A DNA stretch of 64,000 bases. Source: Pedobacter terrae (GTDB lineage: Bacteria > Bacteroidota > Bacteroidia > Sphingobacteriales > Sphingobacteriaceae). This document shows, piece by piece, positions 28,131 to 36,600 of this stretch (positions are counted from its first letter, which is position 1; each line of letters begins with the position of its first letter). The stretch lies in assembly GCF_900100705.1 (NCBI RefSeq), contig NZ_FNCH01000006.1, positions 186,001 to 250,000 on the forward strand. The letters are read 5' to 3'. The position numbers were made by a program, and so were the translations under genes. The notes beneath the pieces were generated by a model. That model saw only the letters and a program-made list of their open reading frames with translations, was not told the DNA's origin and did not search any database.

Positions 28131-28670
28131 ATGAAAATCCATATCCTAGGTGCATCCTGTGCAGGTGCTACCACTTTGGGAGAAGCTTTATCTGCAGCGC
28201 TAAATATCCCCTTCTTTGATACTGACCACTTTTTCTGGGAGAAATCGACTATTCCCTATACCATAAAAAGAGATCCTCTATTACGTAACCAAATGCTTAA
28301 GGATGAATTAAACGAAACAGAAAGCTACATTGTTAGCGGCTCGCTGGTAAGCTGGGGCGAGGAATGGAAACAGATGTTCAGCCTTGCCGTTTTCCTTTAT
28401 CTGCCCAAAGAAATCAGGTTGGAGCGTTTGGTGAAAAGAGAAGTAGAACGTTACGGAAACGATATTTATGATAATCCACAGCGGAACAAATTGTTTCTGG
28501 AGTTTATAGATTGGGCATCAAAATATGATGACCGCTCTTTTGCAGGTCGAAATATTGGCATTCATGAAACCTGGCTGGCAGGCGTAAACTGTCCCGTTAT
28601 AAAAATTGAAGGAGATATTACAGTAGCGGAGCGGTTAAAGTGTGTTATCGAAGCTATTGATCGTAACTAA
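28131..28670 (+). CDS. P-loop kinase-like protein (AAA/shikimate-kinase fold)
   Basis: The ATG at 28131 places the P-loop at the N-terminus as usual (MKIHILGASCAGATTLG); the glycine-rich loop GASCAGATT has Cys and Ala where the family mostly has Gly and Lys. The DTDHFFW motif after the first helix resembles adenylate-kinase or shikimate-kinase relatives, and the IRLERLVKRE segment looks like a lid. The conserved Lys is therefore missing, so ATP binding may be altered. Substrate unknown. It is a single gene with its own upstream region. Confidence 0.75.
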   Translation: MKIHILGASCAGATTLGEALSAALNIPFFDTDHFFWEKSTIPYTIKRDPLLRNQMLKDELNETESYIVSGSLVSWGEEWKQMFSLAVFLYLPKEIRLERLVKREVERYGNDIYDNPQRNKLFLEFIDWASKYDDRSFAGRNIGIHETWLAGVNCPVIKIEGDITVAERLKCVIEAIDRN

Positions 28671-28936
28671 GCTTTCCAATTTTTTGGTACCTGAAGTAAT
28701 TGGGAGCTTTCAAAATTTTGTAGTTAGAAAAGAAGGTTTATCCAACTGAAGCTACATCCACCGATTCTGCATCAGCATATTACCAAACAATTTGAAGCAC
28801 AATACTGCCTGAAACTGATACTGAGTACTTTTCATCCATTTTTTTGAAATAAAAAGTTCCATTTAAGCACGATCAAAAAAAATGATTTATTTCATGAGCT
28901 TCTGTTGCTCGGCATTATTTTTGTTACAATGGCGGT

Positions 28937-29086
28937 ATGAAAAGGAATGATGTAATCAGTGCGCTCTTAGGTATGTTGATTATGGCCGTCACTTATTGGC
29001 TTTTGTTTTATAAGTTCTCCTCTCCCGAAGAGCATAAAAACGTAAGAATTTCGTCATCTGCACCGCAGTTTAGAAACATAGAGTAA
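28937..29086 (+). CDS. Small single-pass membrane protein (49 aa)
   Basis: A short frame starts with MKRNDVISALLGMLIMAV, followed by a TYWLLFYKF segment. Together they make one membrane helix with a positively charged N-terminus, then a polar 20-residue tail. A TATTTTTG (-7-like) box ends about 12 nt before the ATG and a hairpin (29148-29176) follows the stop. I do not recognise a family. It could be a real small membrane protein or chance, and only conservation would decide. Confidence 0.45.
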   Translation: MKRNDVISALLGMLIMAVTYWLLFYKFSSPEEHKNVRISSSAPQFRNIE

Positions 29087-29147
29087 TCATTTACAAAATC
29101 TTAGCCTGATAAATTTTAAGTTTGTTTAGGATAATAATTATTAAAAG

Positions 29148-29176
29148 AGTCAGACTATAAATTCTATAGTTTGACT
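29148..29176. terminator. Candidate bidirectional terminator hairpin
   Basis: AGTCAGACTATA / TATAGTTTGACT pairs over 12 positions with one mismatch around a 5-nt loop. On the minus strand it is followed by CTTTTAATAA. It lies 143 nt after the TPR-HTH regulator stop codon and 61 nt after the small membrane frame. Confidence 0.45.
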
Positions 29177-29319
29177 TAATAAAAATAATTACTGTCTTGC
29201 TGCAAGCCAGTAAAAGTGTAGTCTTTTTTAAACAGGTTAAAGAGACTACCGATAAATATTTCAGGCATGCGACGTTTTACAACAAAAAAATTGAATATTA
29301 TTTATGGAATATAACCATA

Positions 29320-31185
29320 TTATCCCAATTGCTGTAAAAATAGATTCAAATCTTCTTCTTTACCCAGACCTAACTTTTGTTTAATGCGGTAACGGCTCAT
29401 GCGAACACTTTTGGGCTCGATACCTAAACGAACAGAAACCTCTTTATTGCTCAACCCCATCAACATATAAGAACAATATTTTAAATCGAGCCGGGTAAGT
29501 GTCTGGTTTGCTTTTTCCTGCAGGCGTTCAAAAAAAGCAGGATTGGTATCAAAAAAATCTACCTTATGTTCCTCAAACACTTTATCCATCTTTTTCTGGT
29601 GATTCACAATCCGTTTAATCTGCTCATCAAGCGAAAGGTGGCTTTCAGGATTTACCTTTTCAGTGATCAGCTCCAGCAGTTCATTCTTTTCCTCAATCTG
29701 TAAATTACCCGCCAATACTTCCTTCTCTAACCGCTCCTGACGCTCTTTAAGCAAAACCTGCTCGGTTTGAAGCTGCATAGCTTCTGCCTCTTTCAGCTGC
29801 GCTCTCAATTCTACCGCTTTTTTTTCCTGATCAATCAGCTCCTGCTTCCTGATCGATGCTTTGAGCTTATAATTATAAGACATCAGCAATAAAAGCAATG
29901 AGGCAATGCCTGTTAATCCCGAAATAATATAAAAAACATTCAATTTTTTGGTATACTTGGTTTGCTGCTGCAAATAGGCAATCTCCTGCTCTTTTTTTTG
30001 AGATTGATACTGCGCTTCTATCCTAACGGTGCTGTTTATTTTTTCTTCATCAAAAGCTTTTTTATAATAATTGAAATACTGCTTTAAATAATTTAAGGCT
30101 GCCTGCTGATTACCCTTTTTTTCAGCAATATTAGCAAGTCCCTGATATATTCTGGCCTGCGTTAGTGGCATTTTTACCACCACACCGGAAATTTTATCCA
30201 GTCCCGTGAGAAGTATTTTTTCTGCTTCGTCGTAATTACCGTCGCGCAATGCATATTCGCTCTTTAATCCATAGCAGTTAAGCAAAACCTCCAGTAAATT
30301 TGTTTTAACTGCAATTCCCATGGCGATATCGACATATTTTTCAGCACTATCGCGATATGATGCCGGAAAATACTGAAAATAGATGTTAGCGGTATTTAAA
30401 GATGCTGCTGCCGTATTGCTATAGGTGAGCATACGCCCCGCCTGCTCTTTCGAGAGCAGAAGTGACTTTTTATACATTAATAAAGCCGAGTCGAGCAAAT
30501 TACGTTTTAATGTATCTACTTTAAAACGGTCGAAATAACTTTGTCCGATGGTAAAATAAGCATTATTTAACAGATCAACCTGTTTACTTTGCAAAGCACT
30601 TAAGTAACATAATCTGGCATATTTCTGTTGTTTTGATGGATCATTGCCATAGCCATAAAAACTGGCCAGATAGTGATATATGGTACTTTCGTAATCATCA
30701 GCATGCTGATCTTTAAAAAAATCGAGGGCTTTAAGCAGTTTGGGCACCGACTTATCATTCTCGTCATTTACCAGGTCTAACCAACCACTTCTAAACCAAA
30801 CGAAGCCCAGTGCAATACGGTCTTTTGTTTTTTGAGCATAATGTTGTGCACTATCTAAACTTGAATAAGCGCTTTTAAGGTCTTTTTTCCATACGTATAA
30901 ATGTACCAGTGTAGCATAGGCCATGGCTTTACTTTTCCCATCTTTTAACCCTTCAGCAATTTTCAGTGCTTTGTTAGCCTGTTGAAAGGAAAGCGGAAGA
31001 TTTTGTTCAAAATTAGCCTTCGCTAGTCTGCAGTATATATTTGCTTTTTCTTCCTTTGAAATGCTATTCTGGGCCAGCAAATGATTTAACGAATCGATAT
31101 AGATCTTTTGTGCTTCGGCACTTTTAAAAAAAAGTAAAAGACAAAGTAAAATGGGTAATTTTTTCAGTGGTAGCGGCATAATCAA
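29320..31185 (-). CDS. Membrane-spanning TPR regulator with C-terminal LuxR-type HTH (paralogue 1)
   Basis: This 621-aa protein looks like a one-component transmembrane regulator. In order it has a signal peptide (KLPILLCLLLFF... AEAQ), TPR helices in the periplasm (about 35-390) and one membrane helix (about 408-430). A long charged coiled coil follows (about 432-520), then a GerE-type helix-turn-helix in the cytoplasm (about 560-615). The HTH ends SVRMSRYRIKQKLGLGK. A paralogue with an almost identical HTH is at 33001-34845. The gene is divergent from a DUF4870-like gene and shares with it an array of 11-bp repeats. ATG 31179 is an alternative start. Confidence 0.88.
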   Translation of the reverse strand: MIMPLPLKKLPILLCLLLFFKSAEAQKIYIDSLNHLLAQNSISKEEKANIYCRLAKANFEQNLPLSFQQANKALKIAEGLKDGKSKAMAYATLVHLYVWKKDLKSAYSSLDSAQHYAQKTKDRIALGFVWFRSGWLDLVNDENDKSVPKLLKALDFFKDQHADDYESTIYHYLASFYGYGNDPSKQQKYARLCYLSALQSKQVDLLNNAYFTIGQSYFDRFKVDTLKRNLLDSALLMYKKSLLLSKEQAGRMLTYSNTAAASLNTANIYFQYFPASYRDSAEKYVDIAMGIAVKTNLLEVLLNCYGLKSEYALRDGNYDEAEKILLTGLDKISGVVVKMPLTQARIYQGLANIAEKKGNQQAALNYLKQYFNYYKKAFDEEKINSTVRIEAQYQSQKKEQEIAYLQQQTKYTKKLNVFYIISGLTGIASLLLLLMSYNYKLKASIRKQELIDQEKKAVELRAQLKEAEAMQLQTEQVLLKERQERLEKEVLAGNLQIEEKNELLELITEKVNPESHLSLDEQIKRIVNHQKKMDKVFEEHKVDFFDTNPAFFERLQEKANQTLTRLDLKYCSYMLMGLSNKEVSVRLGIEPKSVRMSRYRIKQKLGLGKEEDLNLFLQQLG

Positions 31186-31255
31186 AAATAGAAAAGAAAC
31201 ATTTACAAGGGCAGAATTACAACAATTAATCGAAAATAAGCCATCTTAAAGGCTT

Positions 31256-31310
31256 TTGTAGTCTCCTTGTAGACGGAATTTGATAAATTGGTAGTCGTAG
31301 TGTAGGTTCT
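31256..31310. promoter_or_regulatory. Array A: five 11-bp repeats upstream of the DUF4870-like gene
   Basis: Units: TTGTAGTCTCC, TTGTAGACGGA, ATTTGATAAAT (degenerate), TGGTAGTCGTA, GTGTAGGTTCT. Consensus TTGTAGnCG, period 11 bp, total 55 bp. The array ends 6 nt before the TTG of the -33 element. An equivalent 55-bp array with the same geometry is at 34948-35002. It looks like stacked sites for a protein that contacts one face of the helix, presumably the TPR-HTH regulator. Confidence 0.7.
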
Positions 31311-31316
31311 CATTTC

Positions 31317-31347
31317 TTGGCGGAACATACAGGTACAGGTAACTTTG
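31317..31347 (+). promoter_or_regulatory. Promoter of the first DUF4870-like gene
   Basis: TTG (31317-31319), 20 nt, TAACTTTG (31340-31347), close to the Bacteroidota consensus. The start point would be near 31353, leaving a ~25-nt leader before the ATG at 31377. Confidence 0.65.
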
Positions 31348-31376
31348 TATTGTTCAATTTATTAAATTTTAAACTT

Positions 31377-31709
31377 ATGAAACAGAAAACAATCGCAGTA
31401 GTTGCCTACATCACGCTCATCGGATGGATTATTTCTTATCTCGAATTTAAAAAATCGAAAGAAAAAAGTGCATTGGCCAATTACCATTTGGGGCAATCAC
31501 TCGGCATTATCATTACCGCTATTCTTTTAAGTATCTTAAGCAGTATTATCCTGACCATGATCCCTTCATTAGGCTTTGTATTTTATCTCATTTTATTAAT
31601 TCCATTTATATTGATGCTACTGGGTATGGTAACAGCCAATAATGGTTTAGAAAAACCAGTTCCTTTAATCGGACGGCTATTTGAAAGAAAATTCAATTTC
31701 TCTAATTGA
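31377..31709 (+). CDS. DUF4870-like small membrane protein (paralogue 1)
   Basis: The 110-aa protein starts MKQKTIAVVAYITLIGWIIS. It has three hydrophobic segments (about 5-22, 42-66 and 70-90) and the family-type motif NYHLGQSLGI. The C-terminus has NGLEKPVPLIGRLFE. It is clearly paralogous to 35074-35403 over its whole length. The start at 31377 agrees with a -7 box at 31340-31347; a TTG-initiated longer form would begin inside the -33 element. It is divergent from a TPR-HTH regulator that probably controls it. The molecular role is unknown. Confidence 0.82.
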   Translation: MKQKTIAVVAYITLIGWIISYLEFKKSKEKSALANYHLGQSLGIIITAILLSILSSIILTMIPSLGFVFYLILLIPFILMLLGMVTANNGLEKPVPLIGRLFERKFNFSN

Positions 31710-31803
31710 GTTTGTTATGGTTTTACAGATGTGAAAAATGTAATAGCTCACATTGTAAAATGGCAGAATCTTTGAAAGCATTTTAAACTTAATTAACCTG
31801 ATT

Positions 31804-32460
31804 ATGACTACTGAGCAATATAAACAACATTTTAAACCAGATGATAGCCCCGGATGGCAGGCGATAGATGATCAACTGGAAAAAATTTATGGTACTACCG
31901 AAGCCCGGCATTATCCACCATTGTGCGGAATCCATTATGTAGCTGGCGGAACAGACCCAATAGATGGTGCCAGTATTTATGATAGTAACCACCAAAGCTT
32001 TCATCGGCATATTGTAAGCTATGGCATGAGCGAGCTTTATTACGATGATGAAAAAGCCGGCGGAGAATTTAGCAAGTGGGGTTTTGAATTTACCTTTAGG
32101 TTAGCACCATTTCAAGATGATGAAAAAGATCCTATCTGGGCTATTCAGATCATGAATAATTTAGCGAGATATGTATTTTCGAGTGGTAAATGGTTCGAGG
32201 AAAATCACTTCATTCCGGCTAATGGACCAATAAGACTGAATACCGATACGCAGATCACAGGTTTTGTATTTGCATTGGATCCGGAATTGGGAAAAATTAA
32301 AACCCCTCATGGCGAAGTTAGTTTTCTTCAGTTGGTGGGCATTACCGATACCGAAGTAGAAGAACTGAAAAAAAATCCCTCCGTTGGAGCTGTTGAAGAA
32401 CTGATTGAAAACCTAAAAAAGAATAACCCTTTATTGATTACCGACCTGAACAGGAAATAA
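31804..32460 (+). CDS. Suppressor-of-fused (SUFU) domain protein
   Basis: This 218-aa cytosolic protein matches the bacterial Suppressor of fused family. It opens with PGWQAIDDQLEKIYG, then has HYVAGGTDPIDGASIYDS, a SYGMSELYYD strand and the GGEFSKWGFEFTFRL block. These proteins occur in polymorphic-toxin immunity settings and as stand-alone proteins. No toxin gene is seen nearby. A coiled-coil lipoprotein starts 8 nt after the stop codon, so the two form an operon. Confidence 0.88.
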   Translation: MTTEQYKQHFKPDDSPGWQAIDDQLEKIYGTTEARHYPPLCGIHYVAGGTDPIDGASIYDSNHQSFHRHIVSYGMSELYYDDEKAGGEFSKWGFEFTFRLAPFQDDEKDPIWAIQIMNNLARYVFSSGKWFEENHFIPANGPIRLNTDTQITGFVFALDPELGKIKTPHGEVSFLQLVGITDTEVEELKKNPSVGAVEELIENLKKNNPLLITDLNRK

Positions 32461-32468
32461 AAAAAGCT

Positions 32469-32990
32469 ATGCGAAATATTCTTTTTATACTACTCATTTT
32501 TGGTTTAACCTCTTGCCAGTCAAAAAAGGCAATTCATTTAAATACAGTCCTTGTACGTGCAGAAAGGACTGTATTTAATATAATGGTGGGTAAAAACGGG
32601 CCTAATGAAAAGAAACTCCAATGCCTAATCGATGGCAATTTTAAGTGCGCCCTGCAGGCGATTGATGATAAGGAACAGGCTTTTAATGCGGTAATTAATG
32701 AGATAAACTCGGTGGAAATAAACGATATTAAATATGGAAATGCTTTAAAGAAAGCTGCAATTAGCTATTATGATGCAGTTAAACAGGTGGAAATTTCAGA
32801 CAGACAGGAAATCGTCCTTCAGCAGCTAAGCCAGGATAAAACAAATACCGTAAAGGTGCGCGATAGCGCGATGGCAAAACAGCATCAATTACTGAATAAA
32901 AAACAGGAAATGCGTCAGCTCATTAGTAAAAAGGAAAACAAATTCGCCGAAATACAAAAACAGTTTAACTCCGTTAACCACCTGAATTAA
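32469..32990 (+). CDS. Coiled-coil lipoprotein of unknown function
   Basis: This 173-aa protein has a lipoprotein signal (MRNILFILLIFGLTSC, Cys16). The mature part is strongly helical and charged; the last 80 residues form a likely coiled coil (QDKTNTVKVRDSAMAKQHQ onwards). No known domain is evident. It follows the SUFU gene by 8 nt and ends 10 nt from the convergent TPR-HTH gene. Co-transcription suggests a role with the SUFU protein, but the partners would be in different compartments. Confidence 0.72.
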   Translation: MRNILFILLIFGLTSCQSKKAIHLNTVLVRAERTVFNIMVGKNGPNEKKLQCLIDGNFKCALQAIDDKEQAFNAVINEINSVEINDIKYGNALKKAAISYYDAVKQVEISDRQEIVLQQLSQDKTNTVKVRDSAMAKQHQLLNKKQEMRQLISKKENKFAEIQKQFNSVNHLN

Positions 32991-33000
32991 GGTGAACATA

Positions 33001-34845
33001 CTATCCCATATCCTGTAAAAACAGTTTCAGGTCTTCATCCTTACCCAAACCCAATTTTTGCTTTATCCGGTAACGGCTCATGCGTACACTTTTGGCTTCA
33101 ATATGCATCAACTGTGCAATTTTTTTGGTATCCATTTTTAAATGAAGGTAGGCACAGAGTTTCAAATCAAGAGGGGTAAGCCTCTGCTGTGCTTTTTGAT
33201 TTAACAAAGAAAAAAACTCCGGATGAACTTGCTGAATCTGGAATTTGGCTTCTTCGAAATCATTATCCAACAGCAATTCTTCATTCCAGATTTTATTGAT
33301 GTTGAGCTTTTGGTTATCACTCAGTTTTTCCTTAAGCTGAAACAGCACTTCCTTTTTATGCTCCAGCTGTAACTGACTCGCCATTACCTCTTTCTGCAAT
33401 TGCTGCTGCTGACTTTCCAGCAAAAGCTGCTCCGCTTTTAATCTGGCCTGCTCTTCTTTTTCGAATTTCATCTGCAGTTCGGCATCCTGTTTTTCTAAAT
33501 GCAATTGCCTTTCGCGCTGCAAAGAGTACCTTAACCTGAAGTGGTATGAACGGAACATAAATATAAGGCCTAAAATGGAGGCAATAGCAATACCGATGTA
33601 GAGATACTTTTGTTGTCGCGCATATTGTTCGCGCTGCTTTAATAGCTTTACCTCATTGTTTCTTTTTTCGGCCTCGTACTGTACCTCTAATTTTTGAGCA
33701 TTTAAAGTCCGTTTTTCATCAAAATATTTGCTATTGTATTCGGTTACCCGTTTCTGAAATCCCAAGGCCTTTTCATAGTTTCCCTGTTGTTCATAAAACT
33801 TAGACAGAGCGGTTACAATATTGATTAAAGTGTAATAGGAAGGTACTTTTTGAGTTTTTAAAATGCTATAGGCTTCTTGCAGATAGGCTTCAGCCATCAC
33901 AAAATTTTTATTTCTCTTCGCATACTCACTTAAAATCCCCAAACTGCTTGCCCTGATTTCTTCACCGTTAATGGCACCTTTCATAACTTCATTGGCCAAG
34001 CCAGCATAACGAACGGCATTGGCTTTTGCAACCTGATCGGTATCAGAAAAATAACGCAGGTAATAATCTGCACTATTGATACAGGCAATACCATAAGTTT
34101 TGCGGGCAACGTATTTAGGATACTGCTGATAAAGGTTTTGAGCTTTATTTAAATAGTAAATAATACTGTCTCGAAACACTTCATTTTTAGTGCTGGCGTA
34201 ATTATAATCTGCAGCAACAGATAAAGCAGTATAACAATTGCCCAACAGATTATAATCGGTAGTTTTTAGTGCATTTTCGGTAGCGGCCCTCGCATATTTA
34301 TTTACATTTTTAACGTCATCCCAATGGGTATTAACCATGTAAAGCAAGTAATATATTTTGGCGCTTAGGTAAGGGTCGGCTGTTTTTTCCAACAACTTCA
34401 GCGCAAGTCCACAATATTTGGTAATCTGCTCCGAATTATCAATCGCATTATAGAACAAAGCCTGTGCATAATAAGCGTAGGCCATTGCGATGGACTGCCG
34501 AGATTGCTGCGCTACAAACAATGCACTATCACTAGCTTTTTTTGATAGCACAAAAGCTTTGGTTGTGGCGTATATGCTCGCCTGTATGGTATAGGACTTC
34601 GTAACTTCTGTTAGGTTTTTAAATTTTAAAGCTAAAGCTGCGCTTTGTTGAGCCTTTCGTATCGCTGTTTTATAATCGCCATTAATTCTATTTCGCTCGG
34701 CAAGTTGCGTTAGTAATGCCGGTTTATCTTTATCGCTCAACTGATTAAGTACAGTACTATCCAATAAAGTTTGCGCACTTGTTATAAAACAATTGGTGCA
34801 AATGCTAATTAATAGAAATATCTTTTTAACATGTTGATGTTTCAT
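33001..34845 (-). CDS. Membrane-spanning TPR regulator with C-terminal LuxR-type HTH (paralogue 2)
   Basis: This 614-aa paralogue of the 29320-31185 protein has the same order of parts. These are a signal peptide (ending TSAQ), periplasmic TPR helices (about 30-385), a membrane helix (about 403-423), a glutamine-rich coiled coil (about 430-515) and a GerE-type HTH (about 555-610). The segment SVRMSRYRIKQKLGLGK is shared exactly with paralogue 1, so both should recognise the same DNA motif. The TPR parts are much less alike, which suggests different signals. It is divergent from the second DUF4870-like gene, again with an 11-bp repeat array in between. Confidence 0.88.
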   Translation of the reverse strand: MKHQHVKKIFLLISICTNCFITSAQTLLDSTVLNQLSDKDKPALLTQLAERNRINGDYKTAIRKAQQSAALALKFKNLTEVTKSYTIQASIYATTKAFVLSKKASDSALFVAQQSRQSIAMAYAYYAQALFYNAIDNSEQITKYCGLALKLLEKTADPYLSAKIYYLLYMVNTHWDDVKNVNKYARAATENALKTTDYNLLGNCYTALSVAADYNYASTKNEVFRDSIIYYLNKAQNLYQQYPKYVARKTYGIACINSADYYLRYFSDTDQVAKANAVRYAGLANEVMKGAINGEEIRASSLGILSEYAKRNKNFVMAEAYLQEAYSILKTQKVPSYYTLINIVTALSKFYEQQGNYEKALGFQKRVTEYNSKYFDEKRTLNAQKLEVQYEAEKRNNEVKLLKQREQYARQQKYLYIGIAIASILGLIFMFRSYHFRLRYSLQRERQLHLEKQDAELQMKFEKEEQARLKAEQLLLESQQQQLQKEVMASQLQLEHKKEVLFQLKEKLSDNQKLNINKIWNEELLLDNDFEEAKFQIQQVHPEFFSLLNQKAQQRLTPLDLKLCAYLHLKMDTKKIAQLMHIEAKSVRMSRYRIKQKLGLGKDEDLKLFLQDMG

Positions 34846-34947
34846 AGGGTAAAATTAACATAAAGATTGATCTGGATGATAATTGTAGACAAAATCCGAA
34901 AAACAGAAAACCACACAAATAATTGAAATACAGCTATTTAAACAAAA

Positions 34948-35002
34948 TTGTAGATGTATTGTAGACGTTTTGCAGAAACGTTGTAGATGCTCTGTAGGCG
35001 TC
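34948..35002. promoter_or_regulatory. Array B: five 11-bp repeats upstream of the second DUF4870-like gene
   Basis: Units: TTGTAGATGTA, TTGTAGACGTT, TTGCAGAAACG, TTGTAGATGCT, CTGTAGGCGTC. The period is exactly 11 bp, total 55 bp, as in array A. An extra TTGTAGAC half-site lies at 34883-34890. The array ends 6 nt before a TTT-N20-CAAATTTG promoter. Confidence 0.75.
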
Positions 35003-35008
35003 AGATTC

Positions 35009-35039
35009 TTTTAGATGATGATGGTTTATCCCAAATTTG
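35009..35039 (+). promoter_or_regulatory. Promoter of the second DUF4870-like gene
   Basis: TTT (35009-35011), 20 nt, CAAATTTG (35032-35039). The -7 box departs from TAnnTTTG at its first base. Its last G lies 37 nt after the repeat array, the same distance as in the paralogous promoter (31310 to 31347). Confidence 0.55.
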
Positions 35040-35073
35040 ACCTAAATAATTTTCAACCTAAAAAACAGAAATC

Positions 35074-35403
35074 ATGGACAACAAAACCCTTTCAATCGTT
35101 TCTTACATCACCCTTATTGGTTGGTTAGTCGCTTACTTTGTCGGAAAAGATAAAGCTGATACTTTGCTTAAATATCACTTAAGACAATCCTTAGGCCTTG
35201 CTATTGTAAGTATTATTTTCAACATAGCCTTTACTATCATTGCTGGCATAGTACCCAGTTTATCCTTTTTAGGATTTGTGGGTTATGCATTTATTATTCT
35301 TTGGATCATTGGAATCATCAATGCGGCCAATGGTGCATTAAAGCCTGTTCCATTTATTGGTAAATGGTTTGAAGACAAGTCTTCATTTGTTGGCAAATAC
35401 TAA
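35074..35403 (+). CDS. DUF4870-like small membrane protein (paralogue 2)
   Basis: The 109-aa protein starts MDNKTLSIVSYITLIGWLVA and shares YHLRQSLGL and NGALKPVPFIGKWFE with its paralogue at 31377-31709. Three hydrophobic segments are evident (about 7-23, 40-62 and 66-88). The short loops suggest it works in the inner membrane as part of an oligomer or as an accessory. It is followed by a hairpin terminator at 35436-35476, so it is probably a single-gene transcript. Function unknown. Confidence 0.82.
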   Translation: MDNKTLSIVSYITLIGWLVAYFVGKDKADTLLKYHLRQSLGLAIVSIIFNIAFTIIAGIVPSLSFLGFVGYAFIILWIIGIINAANGALKPVPFIGKWFEDKSSFVGKY

Positions 35404-35435
35404 GATGAAGTTATGCGCCTCAAAATTTAAAATGT

Positions 35436-35476
35436 CATGCAAATGGTGATGGCAAATGCCATCACCGCATGTTTTT
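35436..35476 (+). terminator. Terminator after the second DUF4870-like gene
   Basis: Inner stem GGTGATGGCA / TGCCATCACC is perfect with a 2-nt loop. Outer stem CATGC / GCATG pairs across a 4-nt bulge. Five Ts follow. It lies 33 nt after the stop codon. Confidence 0.8.
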
Positions 35477-35565
35477 GAGGGTAGCCAAAGATTAAACTTC
35501 AAGTTATAACTAAAAGCAAATGTGATCGTGATGAAGCACATTTCATAATGTAGATATCATAAAAA

Positions 35566-36033
35566 ATGCAAACATTTAAATATTTTGAACAAGAAGGAGA
35601 TACTTATAACCTAAAAGTACAAAAGGGACTATTATATACCCTAGCTGTTGGTTGTGTTGCAGCCATAATAGCCATATTGATGTATAGCACCAGCAAGGCG
35701 ACATTTTTTTATGTGGCTTTATTTGCTTTTATAGGCCTGATGTGCATTCTGCGTACCACAGGTGCTCTCACTTTCAACAGTCAAAACCGTGAGATACAGC
35801 GTAAGCGCTTTTTCTTCAGTGCTCCGGCATACTATAGCTTTGATGATTTTGACCATTTTCTTATCGCAAAACAAAAAAGCTATTTCGTCACCGTTATGGT
35901 TCAGGCGGTAATGGTCATGAGAAAAGATAATAAAACCAGGCATATTTTATTGGCACAAACCTTATTTTCCACAAAACCCCTTCAAAGACTTAGTGAAGAA
36001 ATCAGTATGATCATGGGCTTGCCACAAGATTAG
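35566..36033 (+). CDS. Two-helix membrane protein with cytoplasmic beta-rich domain (1)
   Basis: This 155-aa protein has two adjacent membrane helices (about 22-40 and 46-63). A ~90-residue soluble part follows, with alternating strands and a final amphipathic helix (LQRLSEEISMIMG). The layout resembles bacterial PH-like proteins and also matches the next gene, suggesting an old duplication. It starts 163 nt after the DUF4870-like gene and its terminator. The next gene begins 12 nt after the stop. I do not recognise a named family. Confidence 0.65.
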   Translation: MQTFKYFEQEGDTYNLKVQKGLLYTLAVGCVAAIIAILMYSTSKATFFYVALFAFIGLMCILRTTGALTFNSQNREIQRKRFFFSAPAYYSFDDFDHFLIAKQKSYFVTVMVQAVMVMRKDNKTRHILLAQTLFSTKPLQRLSEEISMIMGLPQD

Positions 36034-36045
36034 AAACAAACAGAT

Positions 36046-36537
36046 ATGCCAGCATATAATGTAGAAATAGAAAATGGAAAACTCAGTTTTCAGCCTGAAC
36101 GGGATTATAAAAGCAAAATTTTATTTTTTGTAGTCCTCGCGGCAGGAATATTTGTGGTAACGCCTATGCTTCACCTCTATCGGGATACGTACTGGAGTGT
36201 AATGGCCATTGGGTTTGTATCGGTGCTAACAGCACTTTACGATTTTATATTCCATTTTAACGTCACCTATATTTTTGACCAGTACACAGGTCAGGTATAT
36301 AAAAAGATCCCTGGGTTATTTACCCGCAAAATTATGGCTTTTGAGGATGTATATATCCTCCATGTACAGGAAGATGGACTATTACACTATGCCTTATCGC
36401 ATAAAAAGAATAAATTCGGCAAAAGCTTTGCCATCAGCCAGGCCTTTAGTAGCAGTCGCAAAAGCCAGAACAGGCAAGCAACATTTGAAACAGAAGTTTT
36501 AGCGGAAATTGAAAAAATCATCTATACAAGCAGATGA
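36046..36537 (+). CDS. Two-helix membrane protein with cytoplasmic beta-rich domain (2)
   Basis: This 163-aa protein has the same plan as its upstream neighbour: a short N-terminal strand region, two membrane helices (about 24-43 and 49-70), a beta-rich stretch with TYIFDQYTGQVYKK, and a terminal helix. The sequence similarity to the neighbour is weak. Twelve bases separate the genes, so they are probably co-translated and may form a heteromer. Function unknown. Confidence 0.65.
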   Translation: MPAYNVEIENGKLSFQPERDYKSKILFFVVLAAGIFVVTPMLHLYRDTYWSVMAIGFVSVLTALYDFIFHFNVTYIFDQYTGQVYKKIPGLFTRKIMAFEDVYILHVQEDGLLHYALSHKKNKFGKSFAISQAFSSSRKSQNRQATFETEVLAEIEKIIYTSR

Positions 36538-36600
36538 TCAACCCAGAACCTCAAACATCTTAACAATACGACAAAACATTAACCTGACCAGCCTAAAAAC

